NCBI RefSeq assembly: GCF_023015805.1
Contig: NZ_JALKBA010000001.1
Location: 1-64,000 of the forward strand
Length of the DNA stretch: 64,000 bases
DNA from: Cellulophaga sp. F20128
Lineage (GTDB): Bacteria; Bacteroidota; Bacteroidia; Flavobacteriales; Flavobacteriaceae
Reading direction: 5' to 3'
Shown: piece after piece, positions 45,970 through 55,764 of the stretch
Layout of the letters: every line of letters begins with the position of its first letter
How positions within the stretch are numbered: the first letter of the stretch is position 1
Translations under genes and position numbers: made by a program
Notes under the pieces: generated by a model
Database searches by the model: none
Told to the model about the DNA's origin: nothing
What the model saw: only the letters and a program-made list of their open reading frames with translations

Positions 45970-47706
45970 TTATTTCTTATTATTTAGTTTCTTAGCCTGT
46001 CCTGCCCAATCATCTCTTTGTGCTCTTCCTGGGAATGATTCTGTAATTGAATCCAATAAATCATACTCCTTATGAGTCATTTTACTCACTTGAGCAAAAC
46101 TATAGATTCCTATTTGATTTAAAGTTTGCTCCATTTGCGGACCAATACCTTTTACCTGTTTTAAATCATCTGGGGTATCCGTATTGATATCGAATGTCCC
46201 TAAAGAACCAAGTAAATTAGATACCTTATCATCTTCCTTAGCTGCTACCACTTCTTTTGCTAGTGGTTGCGGAGAAGTTGTATTGGTATAGATTGTCTTT
46301 GCAGGCATCTCATATAAAGGCTTACCAGCATCTCTTAACTTTTTGTATTTACTACCTGAAGCCTTCAATATAGACTTCACTTCTGCTTGTGCAATTACTG
46401 GGAATGTTCTAGCGTACAATAAAAACAATACAAAGAAGAACCCTATAGTACCAATAAAGATACCGATATCCACAAAAGTTGGAGAGAACATTGTCCATGA
46501 AGATGGCAAATAATCTCTGTGTAATGAGGTTACAATAATAACGAAACGCTCAAACCACATTCCTATATTTACTACTATAGATATCGCAAAAGAGAACATA
46601 ATACTGGTACGCAATCTCTTAGACCACATTAATTGTGGAGAGAACACATTACACGACATCATTGCCCAATATGCCCAAGCATAAGGTCCTGTTGCCCTGT
46701 TTAAGAAAGCATACTGTTCATATTCTACACCTGAATACCAAGCCATAAACAGCTCTGTAATATAGGCACAGCCCACGATAGAACCAGTAACCATAATTAC
46801 AATGTTCATTAATTCTATATGCTGTATTGTAATATATGCTTCAAGACTACATACTTTTCTCATAATAATAAGCAAAGTATTTACCATTGCAAATCCAGAA
46901 AATATTGCACCTGCCACAAAGTATGGAGGGAATATGGTTGTATGCCAACCTGGAATTACAGAGGTGGCGAAATCAAAAGATACAATGGTGTGTACAGAAA
47001 GTACAAGTGGTGTTGCTAAACCTGCCAAAACAAGTGAAACTTCCTCAAATCGTTGCCAATCTTTTGCTCTTCCGGTCCATCCAAAACTCAATAGACTGTA
47101 AATTTTCTTTTGAAATGGTTTAACAGCCCTATCGCGAATCATTGCAAAATCTGGCAAAAGACCTGTCCACCAGAAAACCAATGATACAGAAAGATAGGTA
47201 GATATTGCAAATACATCCCAAAGCAATGGCGAGTTAAAGTTTACCCATAACGAACCAAACTGATTCGGAATTGGCAATACCCAATACGCCAACCAAGGAC
47301 GACCCATATGTATGATTGGAAACAAACCTGCTTGTACAACCGAGAAAATGGTCATCGCTTCTGCAGAACGGTTAATTGCCATTCTCCATTTTTGCCTGAA
47401 TAGTAATAATACAGCAGAAATTAATGTTCCTGCATGCCCGATACCTACCCACCAAACAAAGTTGGTAATATCCCAGGCCCAGCCTACAGTTTTATTTAAT
47501 CCCCACGTTCCAATACCTGTTGATACCGTGTATATTATACAACCAACTCCCCAAAGGAAAGCTACTAACGCGATGGAAAAAACTATCCACCAATGTTTAT
47601 TTGCTCTTCCTTCTACCGGAGCAGCGATATCCACAGTTACATCGTGGTATCCTTTATCTCCAATTACTAGGGGTTTTCGTATAGGTGCTTCGTAATGCGA
47701 CGCCAT
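45970..47706 (-). CDS. actC: Alternative complex III subunit ActC (NrfD family) with C-terminal helix-hairpin-helix domain
   Basis: The 578-residue NrfD-like protein has about ten helices (residues about 35-470) that hold the menaquinol site, beginning with the KHWWIVFSIALVAFLWGVG region. After the last helix a Pro/Lys-rich linker leads to a soluble tail (about 510-578) with DDLKQVKGIGPQMEQTLNQ, a helix-hairpin-helix pattern also seen in nucleic-acid-binding proteins. That tail is an addition to the core ActC. Its role is unknown. Confidence 0.94.
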   Translation of the reverse strand: MASHYEAPIRKPLVIGDKGYHDVTVDIAAPVEGRANKHWWIVFSIALVAFLWGVGCIIYTVSTGIGTWGLNKTVGWAWDITNFVWWVGIGHAGTLISAVLLLFRQKWRMAINRSAEAMTIFSVVQAGLFPIIHMGRPWLAYWVLPIPNQFGSLWVNFNSPLLWDVFAISTYLSVSLVFWWTGLLPDFAMIRDRAVKPFQKKIYSLLSFGWTGRAKDWQRFEEVSLVLAGLATPLVLSVHTIVSFDFATSVIPGWHTTIFPPYFVAGAIFSGFAMVNTLLIIMRKVCSLEAYITIQHIELMNIVIMVTGSIVGCAYITELFMAWYSGVEYEQYAFLNRATGPYAWAYWAMMSCNVFSPQLMWSKRLRTSIMFSFAISIVVNIGMWFERFVIIVTSLHRDYLPSSWTMFSPTFVDIGIFIGTIGFFFVLFLLYARTFPVIAQAEVKSILKASGSKYKKLRDAGKPLYEMPAKTIYTNTTSPQPLAKEVVAAKEDDKVSNLLGSLGTFDINTDTPDDLKQVKGIGPQMEQTLNQIGIYSFAQVSKMTHKEYDLLDSITESFPGRAQRDDWAGQAKKLNNKK

Positions 47707-47737
47707 AATTTATGTTATAGTTACGTTCCTTTTAATT

Positions 47738-50700
47738 TTATGCTTCTTGTGTATTTCTCACTTTTACATGATAGAATACGTTTGGTTTTGTTCCCACGTG
47801 CTCTAACAAGTGATACATACGATTGCTTTCTTTTAACTCAGCAACTTCACTTTCTTTATCATTAATATCTCCAAATACCATTGCTCCACTACTACAAGCC
47901 GAAGAACAAGCCGTTTGAAATTCACTATCCTTAACCGTACGACCATCTCTCTTTGCATCTAAAATAGACTTCTGTGTCATTTGAATACACATAGAACATT
48001 TTTCCATGACCCCACGAGAACGAACATTTACATCTGGGTTAATTACCATTTTACCCAAATCATTGTTCATGTTATAGTCAAACTCATCATTATTATTGTA
48101 CAAGAACCAGTTAAAACGACGCACTTTATACGGACAGTTGTTTGCACAATATCTAGTACCCACACATCTGTTATACGCCATATGATTCTGACCTTGTCTA
48201 CTATGAGAAGTTGCAGCAACAGGACAAACAGTTTCACAAGGAGCGTGATTACAGTGTTGACACATTACTGGCTGAAAAGCCACTTGCGGATTTGCAGAAG
48301 GATCTTCTAATTCTCCGAACCCCGCCAAAGAACCTTTATCTCCCGTTAAACCATCAAATTCATCTTTCTTTGTATTATCCTCAGCAAAAGTTTCTTCCGA
48401 AGAATAATACCTATCAATACGCAACCAGTGCATATCTCTAGACTTACGTACCTCGTCTTTACCAACTACAGGCACATTATTTTCTGCGTGACATGCAATA
48501 ACACAAGCCCCACAACCCGTACAGGCATTTAAATCTATAGATAGATTAAAGTGATGTCCTATTGAACGATCAAAATCATCCCAAAGACTTACTGAAACCG
48601 CATCTACACTTTCATGATCTAAAGATACCTGAGGAATAATATTCCATTCCGAATGATCTTTTGTATTAAATACTTCTAAGGTTGTTTCTTTAATAATATC
48701 ACCTCTACCCATTAAGGTCTTGTGCAATTGAACACATGCAAACTCATGCATTCCGCTTGCCTTCTCAATAGAAACTGATTGTGAAGAAATACAATCCTGA
48801 TACAACGCATAGGCATTAACACCTGTTTGCATTTCGGCCTTCATTCCTTCTTTTCTTCCATAACCCAACGCCAAACCAATAGTTCCTACCGCTTGTCCTG
48901 GTTGAATTATCACAGGAATACCATTTAATACGGCATCACCTACTTTTAGATTAACCTTACTACCATCCAAACCTCCGTTTGCTACATGGTCGTTAATTAG
49001 ATCTAATTGTTCTGCATCCGTTTTAGACACAGTTACATAGTTATCCCAAGACACCCTAGTAATTGGATCTGGAAACTCTTGCAACCACGGATTACCAGCT
49101 TGTTGCCCATCACCCATACCCACTTTAGAGTACAAAGTCAGCTCTAAACCTTCCGTTTTGGCGCCAGCCAAACTACGAATAGCAGATGCAATTGGAATTA
49201 ACTCTTGCTCTTCTACTTCACTTTCAATTGCCTCAGCCGCAACAGGTGTAACCCCTGCAGCAAAAACACCGTCATGCAATGCCTTATTCCAAGAAGAACT
49301 TCCTAAAATACCAGCACTCCATGTTTCACGGATATAATCGTAATACGTTTTATCAGCTCCCATCCACACCAATAGTGAAGATTGAAACTGACGTGTATCA
49401 AAAATTTCTTGTATTGTTGGCTGCATTAAACCATAATGCCCCTTTTTTATCTCTACATCTCCCCAAGACTCTAAATAGTTTGGAGCAGCAGCAGCAAATT
49501 TAGAAGCCATAACAGTTTCCGTTTTGCTTTGAGCAAAGGCAACAGTTACATCTATCTTAGCTAATGCATCTACAAATTCAGCTGCATTGGGCAACGTATA
49601 CGCAGGGTTCACACCATCCATAAGAACAGCCCCTACCTTACCAGCTTTCATATCTGCAATTAAACCAGCAACCGCCTTTGCATTTCCTTGTCTTACATAC
49701 TTTGGCGCCTTAGCATCAAAAGCAGAACTTCCTAAAATTTCGTTGATTGCCAAAACAACAGCCTGCGCATTTTCATCATCAAGACCTGTTACAACAACCG
49801 CTCCTTTTCCAGCCTTTCTAATTTCACTAGCAGCAGCATCTACCGCTTTTGAAACATTTTCTGACAATTCACCACCTACCGATGTTCCATTTAATTTTCC
49901 ATACAACCTAGCTAAAGCAACTTTTTGTTGTGACGGAGTTAACGGAATTCTTTTATCTGCATTGGCACCAGTTAAAGACATATTGGATTCAAACTGAATA
50001 TGTCTAGACATTTTCCCTTTTTTAGGAACACGCCCTTTAGAATATCCACTATCATAACCACCACCTTGCCAATCAGACAAGAAATCTGCACCGAAAGACA
50101 CAATTAAACTCGCTTTGCTAAAATCATAATCAGCTAAAGCTCTTTCCTTATACCTTGCCTCAAAAGCGTTTAAAGCCGCGTCTGCCGAAATCGCATCGTA
50201 AGTAACGTGATTTACATTGCCAAAAGTCTCTTTAAATTCTGAAATTAATCGTGTGGTAGACGGACTAGCATAGGTTTGCGTTAATAACGCAATTTGCTTT
50301 CCTGTATTTTTAAGAGCAGACAACTTTGCCTTGACAGCTGCATCTAGAGTAGACCACTCAATTGGCTCTCCGTTTGCAACTGGCCCTTGCAGCCTTTTAC
50401 TATCATACAAAGACAAAACAGAGGCTTGCACTCGTGCGTTAGCCGATCCGTTTACTTTTGCATCTACATTGTTTTCAATCTTAATTGGTCTCCCCTCACG
50501 TGTTTTAACCAAAACACTAGCAAAATCAAAACCATCTGCTATTGTTGTCGCGTAATAGTTAGCAACACCAGGAATTATTCGTTCTGGCTGAACCACATAA
50601 GGAATAGATTTTACTACAGGACCTTCACAGGCAGCCATAGTTGCAGCAGCGGTACTAAAACCTACGTACTTTAAAAAATCTCTTCTATTTGTAGAACTAG

Positions 50701-50839
50701 CTGCTAAGTTATCCTTATTCCCTAAGAAATCCTCAACAGGAATGTCCTGAACAAATTCGTTCTGTTTTAGCGCCTCAACAATGGAATCGTTGGGATTTAA
50801 CTCCGCCTCGCTTTTCCAATATTTTTTGTTTGATGCCAT
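47738..50839 (-). CDS. actB: Alternative complex III subunit ActB, iron-sulfur protein
   Basis: The 1033-residue protein has a Tat-type motif (TNRRDFLKYVG, residues about 51-61) followed by a hydrophobic segment, a large molybdopterin-oxidoreductase-like domain (about 110-700) without an evident cofactor site, and a ferredoxin-like part (about 760-1000) with CTGCGACVIAC, CQHCNHAPCETVCP, CVGTRYCANNCP and CSMCIQ plus CSSACSSG for several Fe-S clusters. It moves electrons from the quinol site to the hemes. Gene length and order fit actB of Bacteroidota. Confidence 0.95.
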   Translation of the reverse strand: MASNKKYWKSEAELNPNDSIVEALKQNEFVQDIPVEDFLGNKDNLAASSTNRRDFLKYVGFSTAAATMAACEGPVVKSIPYVVQPERIIPGVANYYATTIADGFDFASVLVKTREGRPIKIENNVDAKVNGSANARVQASVLSLYDSKRLQGPVANGEPIEWSTLDAAVKAKLSALKNTGKQIALLTQTYASPSTTRLISEFKETFGNVNHVTYDAISADAALNAFEARYKERALADYDFSKASLIVSFGADFLSDWQGGGYDSGYSKGRVPKKGKMSRHIQFESNMSLTGANADKRIPLTPSQQKVALARLYGKLNGTSVGGELSENVSKAVDAAASEIRKAGKGAVVVTGLDDENAQAVVLAINEILGSSAFDAKAPKYVRQGNAKAVAGLIADMKAGKVGAVLMDGVNPAYTLPNAAEFVDALAKIDVTVAFAQSKTETVMASKFAAAAPNYLESWGDVEIKKGHYGLMQPTIQEIFDTRQFQSSLLVWMGADKTYYDYIRETWSAGILGSSSWNKALHDGVFAAGVTPVAAEAIESEVEEQELIPIASAIRSLAGAKTEGLELTLYSKVGMGDGQQAGNPWLQEFPDPITRVSWDNYVTVSKTDAEQLDLINDHVANGGLDGSKVNLKVGDAVLNGIPVIIQPGQAVGTIGLALGYGRKEGMKAEMQTGVNAYALYQDCISSQSVSIEKASGMHEFACVQLHKTLMGRGDIIKETTLEVFNTKDHSEWNIIPQVSLDHESVDAVSVSLWDDFDRSIGHHFNLSIDLNACTGCGACVIACHAENNVPVVGKDEVRKSRDMHWLRIDRYYSSEETFAEDNTKKDEFDGLTGDKGSLAGFGELEDPSANPQVAFQPVMCQHCNHAPCETVCPVAATSHSRQGQNHMAYNRCVGTRYCANNCPYKVRRFNWFLYNNNDEFDYNMNNDLGKMVINPDVNVRSRGVMEKCSMCIQMTQKSILDAKRDGRTVKDSEFQTACSSACSSGAMVFGDINDKESEVAELKESNRMYHLLEHVGTKPNVFYHVKVRNTQEA

Positions 50840-50874
50840 ATGATATATCTGAATTATCTTCTTTTACAATTGAA

Positions 50875-52197
50875 TTAATAGTGACACTTACCACATTCTA
50901 AACCACCTTGCATAGCAGCCGTAAGCTTCTCTACACCATATTTCTTAGACAGCTCTTCATGAATTTTATCATAATAAGCATTACCTTCTACTTTAATATC
51001 CGTATCTCTGTGACAGTTAATACACCAGCCCATTGTTAATGGTGCGTGCTGACTAACAACCTCCATTTCCTCTACAGGACCATGACAAGTCTGACACTCA
51101 ATACCTGCAACACTTACGTGCTGAGAATGATTAAAGTAAACAAAATCTGGTAGGTTATGTACTCTTACCCACTCTACCGGCTTGGTTTCGCCAGTGTATT
51201 TTTGCCCCTCTTCATCCCAACCTACGGCTGCATATAATTTCTTAATTTCCTTAGTATAGAATTCGTTGGTATATCCGTTTTCTATATCCTCCTTAGAAGG
51301 ACCTTCTGGATTCCCCTTGTACTCATAAATAGATTTATGACAATTCATACAAACATTCAAAGAAGGTATCCCTGAAGTTTTAGAAACCCTTGCCGAAGAA
51401 TGACAAAGTACACAATCTACTTTATTATCACCTGCATGCACCTTATGCGAAAAATGAATAGGCTGCACAGGTTGATACCCTTGATCTATCCCTACCTGCA
51501 TAAAGTAACCATACACAAAATAAGCACTTGCTAAAAGTAAAAATATTACAGAAACTAATACTAAGAATTGATTTTTTACAAATGCCTTCCAAATTGGCGT
51601 ACGCTTTTCAGCATTTTCTTGCTCCAAGGCCACTCCATTTGCAGTTGCTATGCTACGCAATGTTTTGTTCACCATAAACAACATAACCACCAACAGACCA
51701 AACACCAAAGCCAGAGCACCTAAGATTACCTCATTAGAAACTCCTCCTACGGCAGCTTGACCTTCAGTCGCTACTCCACCCGCCACAACCACTGGTGCTT
51801 TTTCTTCTTCAGCTGTATAAGCCAAAATATTATCAATGTCACCATTGCTCAATGTTGGAAAAGCAGTCATCGGTGTATTGTTATACTCTGCTAAAATCTT
51901 ATTTCCATAAGAATCACCAGATTTAATAACACCCGAGCTATTTTTTATCCAAGCGTAAATCCACTCACGATCTAATCCTTCCTCTTCTAAACGCGCCTCT
52001 ACATTCCGCAATGCAGGCCCCGTTCCTTTTCTGTCTAAAGAATGACAAGAAGCACAGTTCTGATTGAAGATCTGTTTCCCCTTAACGGGATCAGCATTTT
52101 CAGTTTGTGAAAAAAGGGACACTGAAAATAACATTAATGCTATCAGATTGATACCCAAAAAATTAGAAAGTTGATTACGGTATAAAACCTTTTTCAT
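50875..52197 (-). CDS. actA: Alternative complex III subunit ActA, cytochrome c with six heme sites
   Basis: The 440-residue protein has a signal or anchor segment (about residues 15-30), a cytochrome c domain with CASCH (about residue 49) and Met-rich TPMTAFP, two helices (about 157-180 and 208-233), and a C-terminal multiheme part with CVLCH, CMNCH, CQTCH, CINCH and CGKCH. That is six CxxCH sites, against five in the pentaheme ActA of Rhodothermus. The extra N-terminal monoheme domain appears fused. It is the first gene of the act-cox operon. Confidence 0.94.
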   Translation of the reverse strand: MKKVLYRNQLSNFLGINLIALMLFSVSLFSQTENADPVKGKQIFNQNCASCHSLDRKGTGPALRNVEARLEEEGLDREWIYAWIKNSSGVIKSGDSYGNKILAEYNNTPMTAFPTLSNGDIDNILAYTAEEEKAPVVVAGGVATEGQAAVGGVSNEVILGALALVFGLLVVMLFMVNKTLRSIATANGVALEQENAEKRTPIWKAFVKNQFLVLVSVIFLLLASAYFVYGYFMQVGIDQGYQPVQPIHFSHKVHAGDNKVDCVLCHSSARVSKTSGIPSLNVCMNCHKSIYEYKGNPEGPSKEDIENGYTNEFYTKEIKKLYAAVGWDEEGQKYTGETKPVEWVRVHNLPDFVYFNHSQHVSVAGIECQTCHGPVEEMEVVSQHAPLTMGWCINCHRDTDIKVEGNAYYDKIHEELSKKYGVEKLTAAMQGGLECGKCHY

Positions 52198-52280
52198 ATT
52201 TAAAATATTTCTATCGAAATCCTGGCACGATAATTACTATATAATGGGTATCCCCTTTTTATCGCCTCTTAAATTGATGG

Positions 52281-52288
52281 CAAAAATA
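52281..52288 (-). promoter_or_regulatory. Promoter -7 element of the act-cox operon
   Basis: TATTTTTG matches TAnnTTTG, 83 bases before the actA ATG at 52197. No good -33 TTG. Internal gaps in the operon are short, so this may drive all eight genes down to 40601. Confidence 0.5.
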
Positions 52289-52387
52289 CGACATAAGCTT
52301 AAATTTGGAAATGTTAAGGGATTGATAATTGATAATTTATAATAATTCTAAATAATATTTATATTTAATGTTTGATTTAGAATAAAT

Positions 52388-52395
52388 TACATTTG
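52388..52395 (+). promoter_or_regulatory. Promoter -7 element of the SPOR-domain gene
   Basis: TACATTTG matches TAnnTTTG, 31 bases before the ATG at 52427. The nearest TTG upstream is only 13 bases away, so the -33 match is poor. Confidence 0.5.
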
Positions 52396-52426
52396 TAACC
52401 ACAATTAATTTTTACTTTAAAAGTAT

Positions 52427-52792
52427 ATGAAAACACTTTATTACACCCTATTATTCTTATGTTTTACGGCAATTACGCAGGCACAAGAAGGAAAAATTAC
52501 CATAAAACAGGACAAAGAGATTGAAACCTTATTGGATTTGTACGTAGATAACAACAAAACAACAAAACATTACTACACCATTCAAATACACTCTAGCAAA
52601 GCGTCACAAAGCGCACAAAACGCCAAAGAAAAAGCAGCAACTGATTTCCCTGGATGGCCTTCTACCTTAGACTTTATTCATGAATACTACAAAGTAACTA
52701 TAGGCAAGTTTAAAACTAAATTTGAAGCCCAACAGAAATACGTCGTAGTTCTTAAAAAATATCCTAATGCACAGTTATTAAATCCACAATAA
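52427..52792 (+). CDS. Exported single SPOR-domain protein
   Basis: The 121-residue protein has a signal peptide (residues 1-19, ending ITQAQ) and one SPOR-like domain (about 46-118) with YYTIQIHSSKASQ, YYKVTIGKFKTKFEAQ and LKKYPNAQLL. SPOR domains bind denuded glycan strands of peptidoglycan, often at the division site. There is no membrane anchor or partner domain, so it would be a free periplasmic peptidoglycan-binding protein. It stands alone between divergent actA and convergent infB. Confidence 0.85.
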   Translation: MKTLYYTLLFLCFTAITQAQEGKITIKQDKEIETLLDLYVDNNKTTKHYYTIQIHSSKASQSAQNAKEKAATDFPGWPSTLDFIHEYYKVTIGKFKTKFEAQQKYVVVLKKYPNAQLLNPQ

Positions 52793-52806
52793 TAAAACGA
52801 TTAACA

Positions 52807-52846
52807 GCATAAAAAAAGCGATCCAATTGGATCGCTTTTTTTATGC
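52807..52846. terminator. Bidirectional terminator between the SPOR gene and infB
   Basis: A 40-bp perfect palindrome (GCAT-A7-GCGATCC-AATT-GGATCGC-T7-ATGC) has A7/T7 runs, so it terminates both the plus-strand SPOR gene and the minus-strand rimP-nusA-infB transcript. Confidence 0.93.
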
Positions 52847-52864
52847 TCTATAGTTTGGAAGATT

Positions 52865-55723
52865 CTATTTCAACTTCTTCTTAACCGCTACTTCTTGGAA
52901 TGCTTCTACAATATCATTTTCTTTTATGTCGTTGTAGTTTTTAACTTGCAATCCACAATCATACCCTTTAGCAACTTCTTTAGCATCGTCTTTAAATCGC
53001 TTTAAAGAAGACAACTCACCAGTATAGATTACAACACCATCTCGTATTAAACGAATACCAGCACTTTTAACTATTTTACCAGTTAACACCATACAACCTG
53101 CAATAGTTCCCACTTTGGATATCTTGAATGTTTCACGTATTTCAGCCGTACCCAGTATCTCTTCTTTCATTTCTGGAGAAAGCATACCTTCCATAGCATC
53201 CTTAAGATCATTAATTGCAGCATAGATTATAGAATACATTCTAATGTCTATTTCTTCTTTTTCAGCAATTGACCTTGCGTTACCCATTGGCCTCACATTA
53301 AATCCAATTATAATAGCATCAGAGGCAGAAGCCAATAACACATCAGATTCTGTAATTGGTCCAACCGCTTTATGTATAATATTTACTTGAATTTCTTCTG
53401 TTGATAATTTCTGGAATGAATCTGTTAATGCCTCAACCGAACCATCCACATCACCCTTAAGGATAATATTAAGCTCTTTAAATTCACCCAAAGCAATACG
53501 TCTACCAATTTCATCTAAAGTAATATGACGCTGTGTACGAACAGATTGCTCTCTTTGTAACTGCGAACGTTTGGATGCTATTTGTTTCGCTTCACGCTCA
53601 TCTTCAAAGACATTAAACTTATCACCTGCTTGTGGCGCACCATCTAAACCAAGAATAGAAATTGGCGTAGAAGGACCTACCTCTTTAACAATTTTACCAC
53701 GTTCATCTTGCATGGCTTTGATTTTACCACTACAAGTACCGGCCAAAACATAGTCCCCAATTTTTAAGGTACCAGCTTGCACCAATATCGTAGAAACATA
53801 ACCTCTACCTTTATCTAAGAAAGCTTCAACTACTGTTCCTGAAGCCAACTTATTTGGATTGGCTTTAAGCTCTAATAATTCAGCTTCCAACAATACTTTT
53901 TCCAAAAGCTCTTTCACTCCCGTACCTACTTTTGCCGAGATATCATGTGATTGTATTTTACCACCCCAATCTTCTACCAACAAATTCATTTGTGCTAGTC
54001 CCTCTTTAATCTTATCCGGATTAGCTGTAGGTCTATCTATTTTATTAATCGCAAAAACAATTGGTACACCGGCTGCTTGAGCGTGACTAATTGCTTCTTT
54101 GGTTTGTGGCATAATGTCATCATCTGCTGCAACTACAATAATTGCAATATCTGTAACCTGAGCACCACGAGCACGCATTGCCGTAAAGGCTTCGTGACCC
54201 GGTGTATCTAAAAATGCCATCTTTTGTCCGTTATCTAACTGAACACCATAGGCACCAATATGCTGGGTAATACCACCACTTTCACCTGCAATTACATTTT
54301 CTTTTCTTATATAATCTAAAAGCGATGTTTTACCGTGATCTACGTGTCCCATTACCGTAACGATAGGAGCACGAGGTAATAAATCTTCCGGCGCATCTAC
54401 TTCAACTTCAAAAGATTCTTCAATTTCAGCAGCAATAAACTCTACCTCATAACCAAATTCATCAGCGACAATTGATAATGTTTCAGCATCCAAACGCTGA
54501 TTCATAGTCACCATAATACCAAGAGACATACAAGCAGAAATAATTTGCGTACTAGACACTTCCATCATAGTTGCAACCTCCCCTACAGTAACAAACTCAG
54601 TTACCTTTAAGATTTTACTTTCTAATTCTTGTTGTTCAAGATCTTTTTCTGTCTGTTGACGGTGTTGATCTCTTTTATCCCTTCTATATTTAGCTCCTTT
54701 TCCTTTTTTAGATTTACCCTGAAGTTTCTCCAAAGTTTCTCTAACCTGCTTTTGAACTTCTTCTTCAGTAGGCTCTACTTTAACAACAGGAGCCCCGAAT
54801 CTTCCTTTACCAGCTTGTACAATTTTTGCTCTTGGTCCACCCGGACTAGGCCTCTGGTTGTTTCCAGGACCATTGTTATTACTAACAATTCTTTTACGTC
54901 TCTTTTTCTTATCCGCACCAGCTGCATCCACTTTCTTAGGCGCTTCTTTCTTTTTAGGCTTCTTAAATTGAGACAAATCAATTTTTGCACCCGTAAGTCT
55001 AGGCCCTGATAACTTTTTATACTGTGTCGTAATTACATCACTTTCTTTCGACTCTGTAGCCTCCTCAGGCTTATCTGCTGCAGGCTCATCAACTTTAACC
55101 TCATCTTTTTTTGCCGCAACTTCCGTCTTTTCATCTGGTTTTTTAGCCTCCTCTGTTTTTGCTATGTCCTTTTTAGCAACCTCTGGCTTTACCTCTTCTT
55201 TAACAGGAACCTCTTCTTTTACAACAGGCTTTTCTTCTACAACAGCTTTTTCTTGCGCTACAGGTTTCTCTTCCTTAACAGGTTCTACTTCCTTAACAGG
55301 CTCTTCTTTCTTAGCAGGCTCTTCTTTTTTAACAACTGGAGCAGTTTTCTTTTTGCCGCTGTCCAAATCAATTTTACCAACTGTTTTAGGACCCGATAAT
55401 TCTACCCTAGCCTTTACAACTTCCTGAGCAGCATTGCGTTTCTCTCTAGCAATTCGCTTGTCTTCTTGCTCTTGCTCTAAGCGCTGTCGGATTGCCTCTT
55501 TTTCCTTACGTTTTTCCTCGCCAACTTCCTTAGAAGCAACTTTTTTACTCATATCTGTTTGGAACTCATCCAAAAGAACTTGATAAACCTCATTGGAAAT
55601 CTTAGTGGTAGGCCTTGCCTCCACCTCGTGCCCTTTGGACGAAAGGTGGTCTATAGCCCTATCTAAAGAAATATTTAATTCTCTGAGGACTTTATTGAGC
55701 CTTATTGTTGCATTCTCTGCCAT
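52865..55723 (-). CDS. infB: Translation initiation factor IF-2
   Basis: The 952-residue GTPase starts at the ATG at 55723 ([15 protein letters not shown], an IF2N-like domain); a TTG two codons upstream is disregarded. A long Lys/Glu/Pro/Val-rich repetitive region (about 95-300) precedes the IF2 domain (about 375-440) and the G domain with GHVDHGKTS (about 455), DTPGHEAF and NKID, then domains II-IV. IF-2 brings initiator tRNA to the 30S subunit. It follows nusA as in many bacteria. Confidence 0.97.
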   Translation of the reverse strand: MAENATIRLNKVLRELNISLDRAIDHLSSKGHEVEARPTTKISNEVYQVLLDEFQTDMSKKVASKEVGEEKRKEKEAIRQRLEQEQEDKRIAREKRNAAQEVVKARVELSGPKTVGKIDLDSGKKKTAPVVKKEEPAKKEEPVKEVEPVKEEKPVAQEKAVVEEKPVVKEEVPVKEEVKPEVAKKDIAKTEEAKKPDEKTEVAAKKDEVKVDEPAADKPEEATESKESDVITTQYKKLSGPRLTGAKIDLSQFKKPKKKEAPKKVDAAGADKKKRRKRIVSNNNGPGNNQRPSPGGPRAKIVQAGKGRFGAPVVKVEPTEEEVQKQVRETLEKLQGKSKKGKGAKYRRDKRDQHRQQTEKDLEQQELESKILKVTEFVTVGEVATMMEVSSTQIISACMSLGIMVTMNQRLDAETLSIVADEFGYEVEFIAAEIEESFEVEVDAPEDLLPRAPIVTVMGHVDHGKTSLLDYIRKENVIAGESGGITQHIGAYGVQLDNGQKMAFLDTPGHEAFTAMRARGAQVTDIAIIVVAADDDIMPQTKEAISHAQAAGVPIVFAINKIDRPTANPDKIKEGLAQMNLLVEDWGGKIQSHDISAKVGTGVKELLEKVLLEAELLELKANPNKLASGTVVEAFLDKGRGYVSTILVQAGTLKIGDYVLAGTCSGKIKAMQDERGKIVKEVGPSTPISILGLDGAPQAGDKFNVFEDEREAKQIASKRSQLQREQSVRTQRHITLDEIGRRIALGEFKELNIILKGDVDGSVEALTDSFQKLSTEEIQVNIIHKAVGPITESDVLLASASDAIIIGFNVRPMGNARSIAEKEEIDIRMYSIIYAAINDLKDAMEGMLSPEMKEEILGTAEIRETFKISKVGTIAGCMVLTGKIVKSAGIRLIRDGVVIYTGELSSLKRFKDDAKEVAKGYDCGLQVKNYNDIKENDIVEAFQEVAVKKKLK

Positions 55724-55764
55724 AAACAAGTATTCGTATTCTTAAATTTTTGCTAATATATAGC

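Noticed and set aside
49587-49997. 136-codon open frame antisense to actB
   Set aside because: The sense frame is a well-supported ActB domain; the antisense reading has no recognisable pattern.
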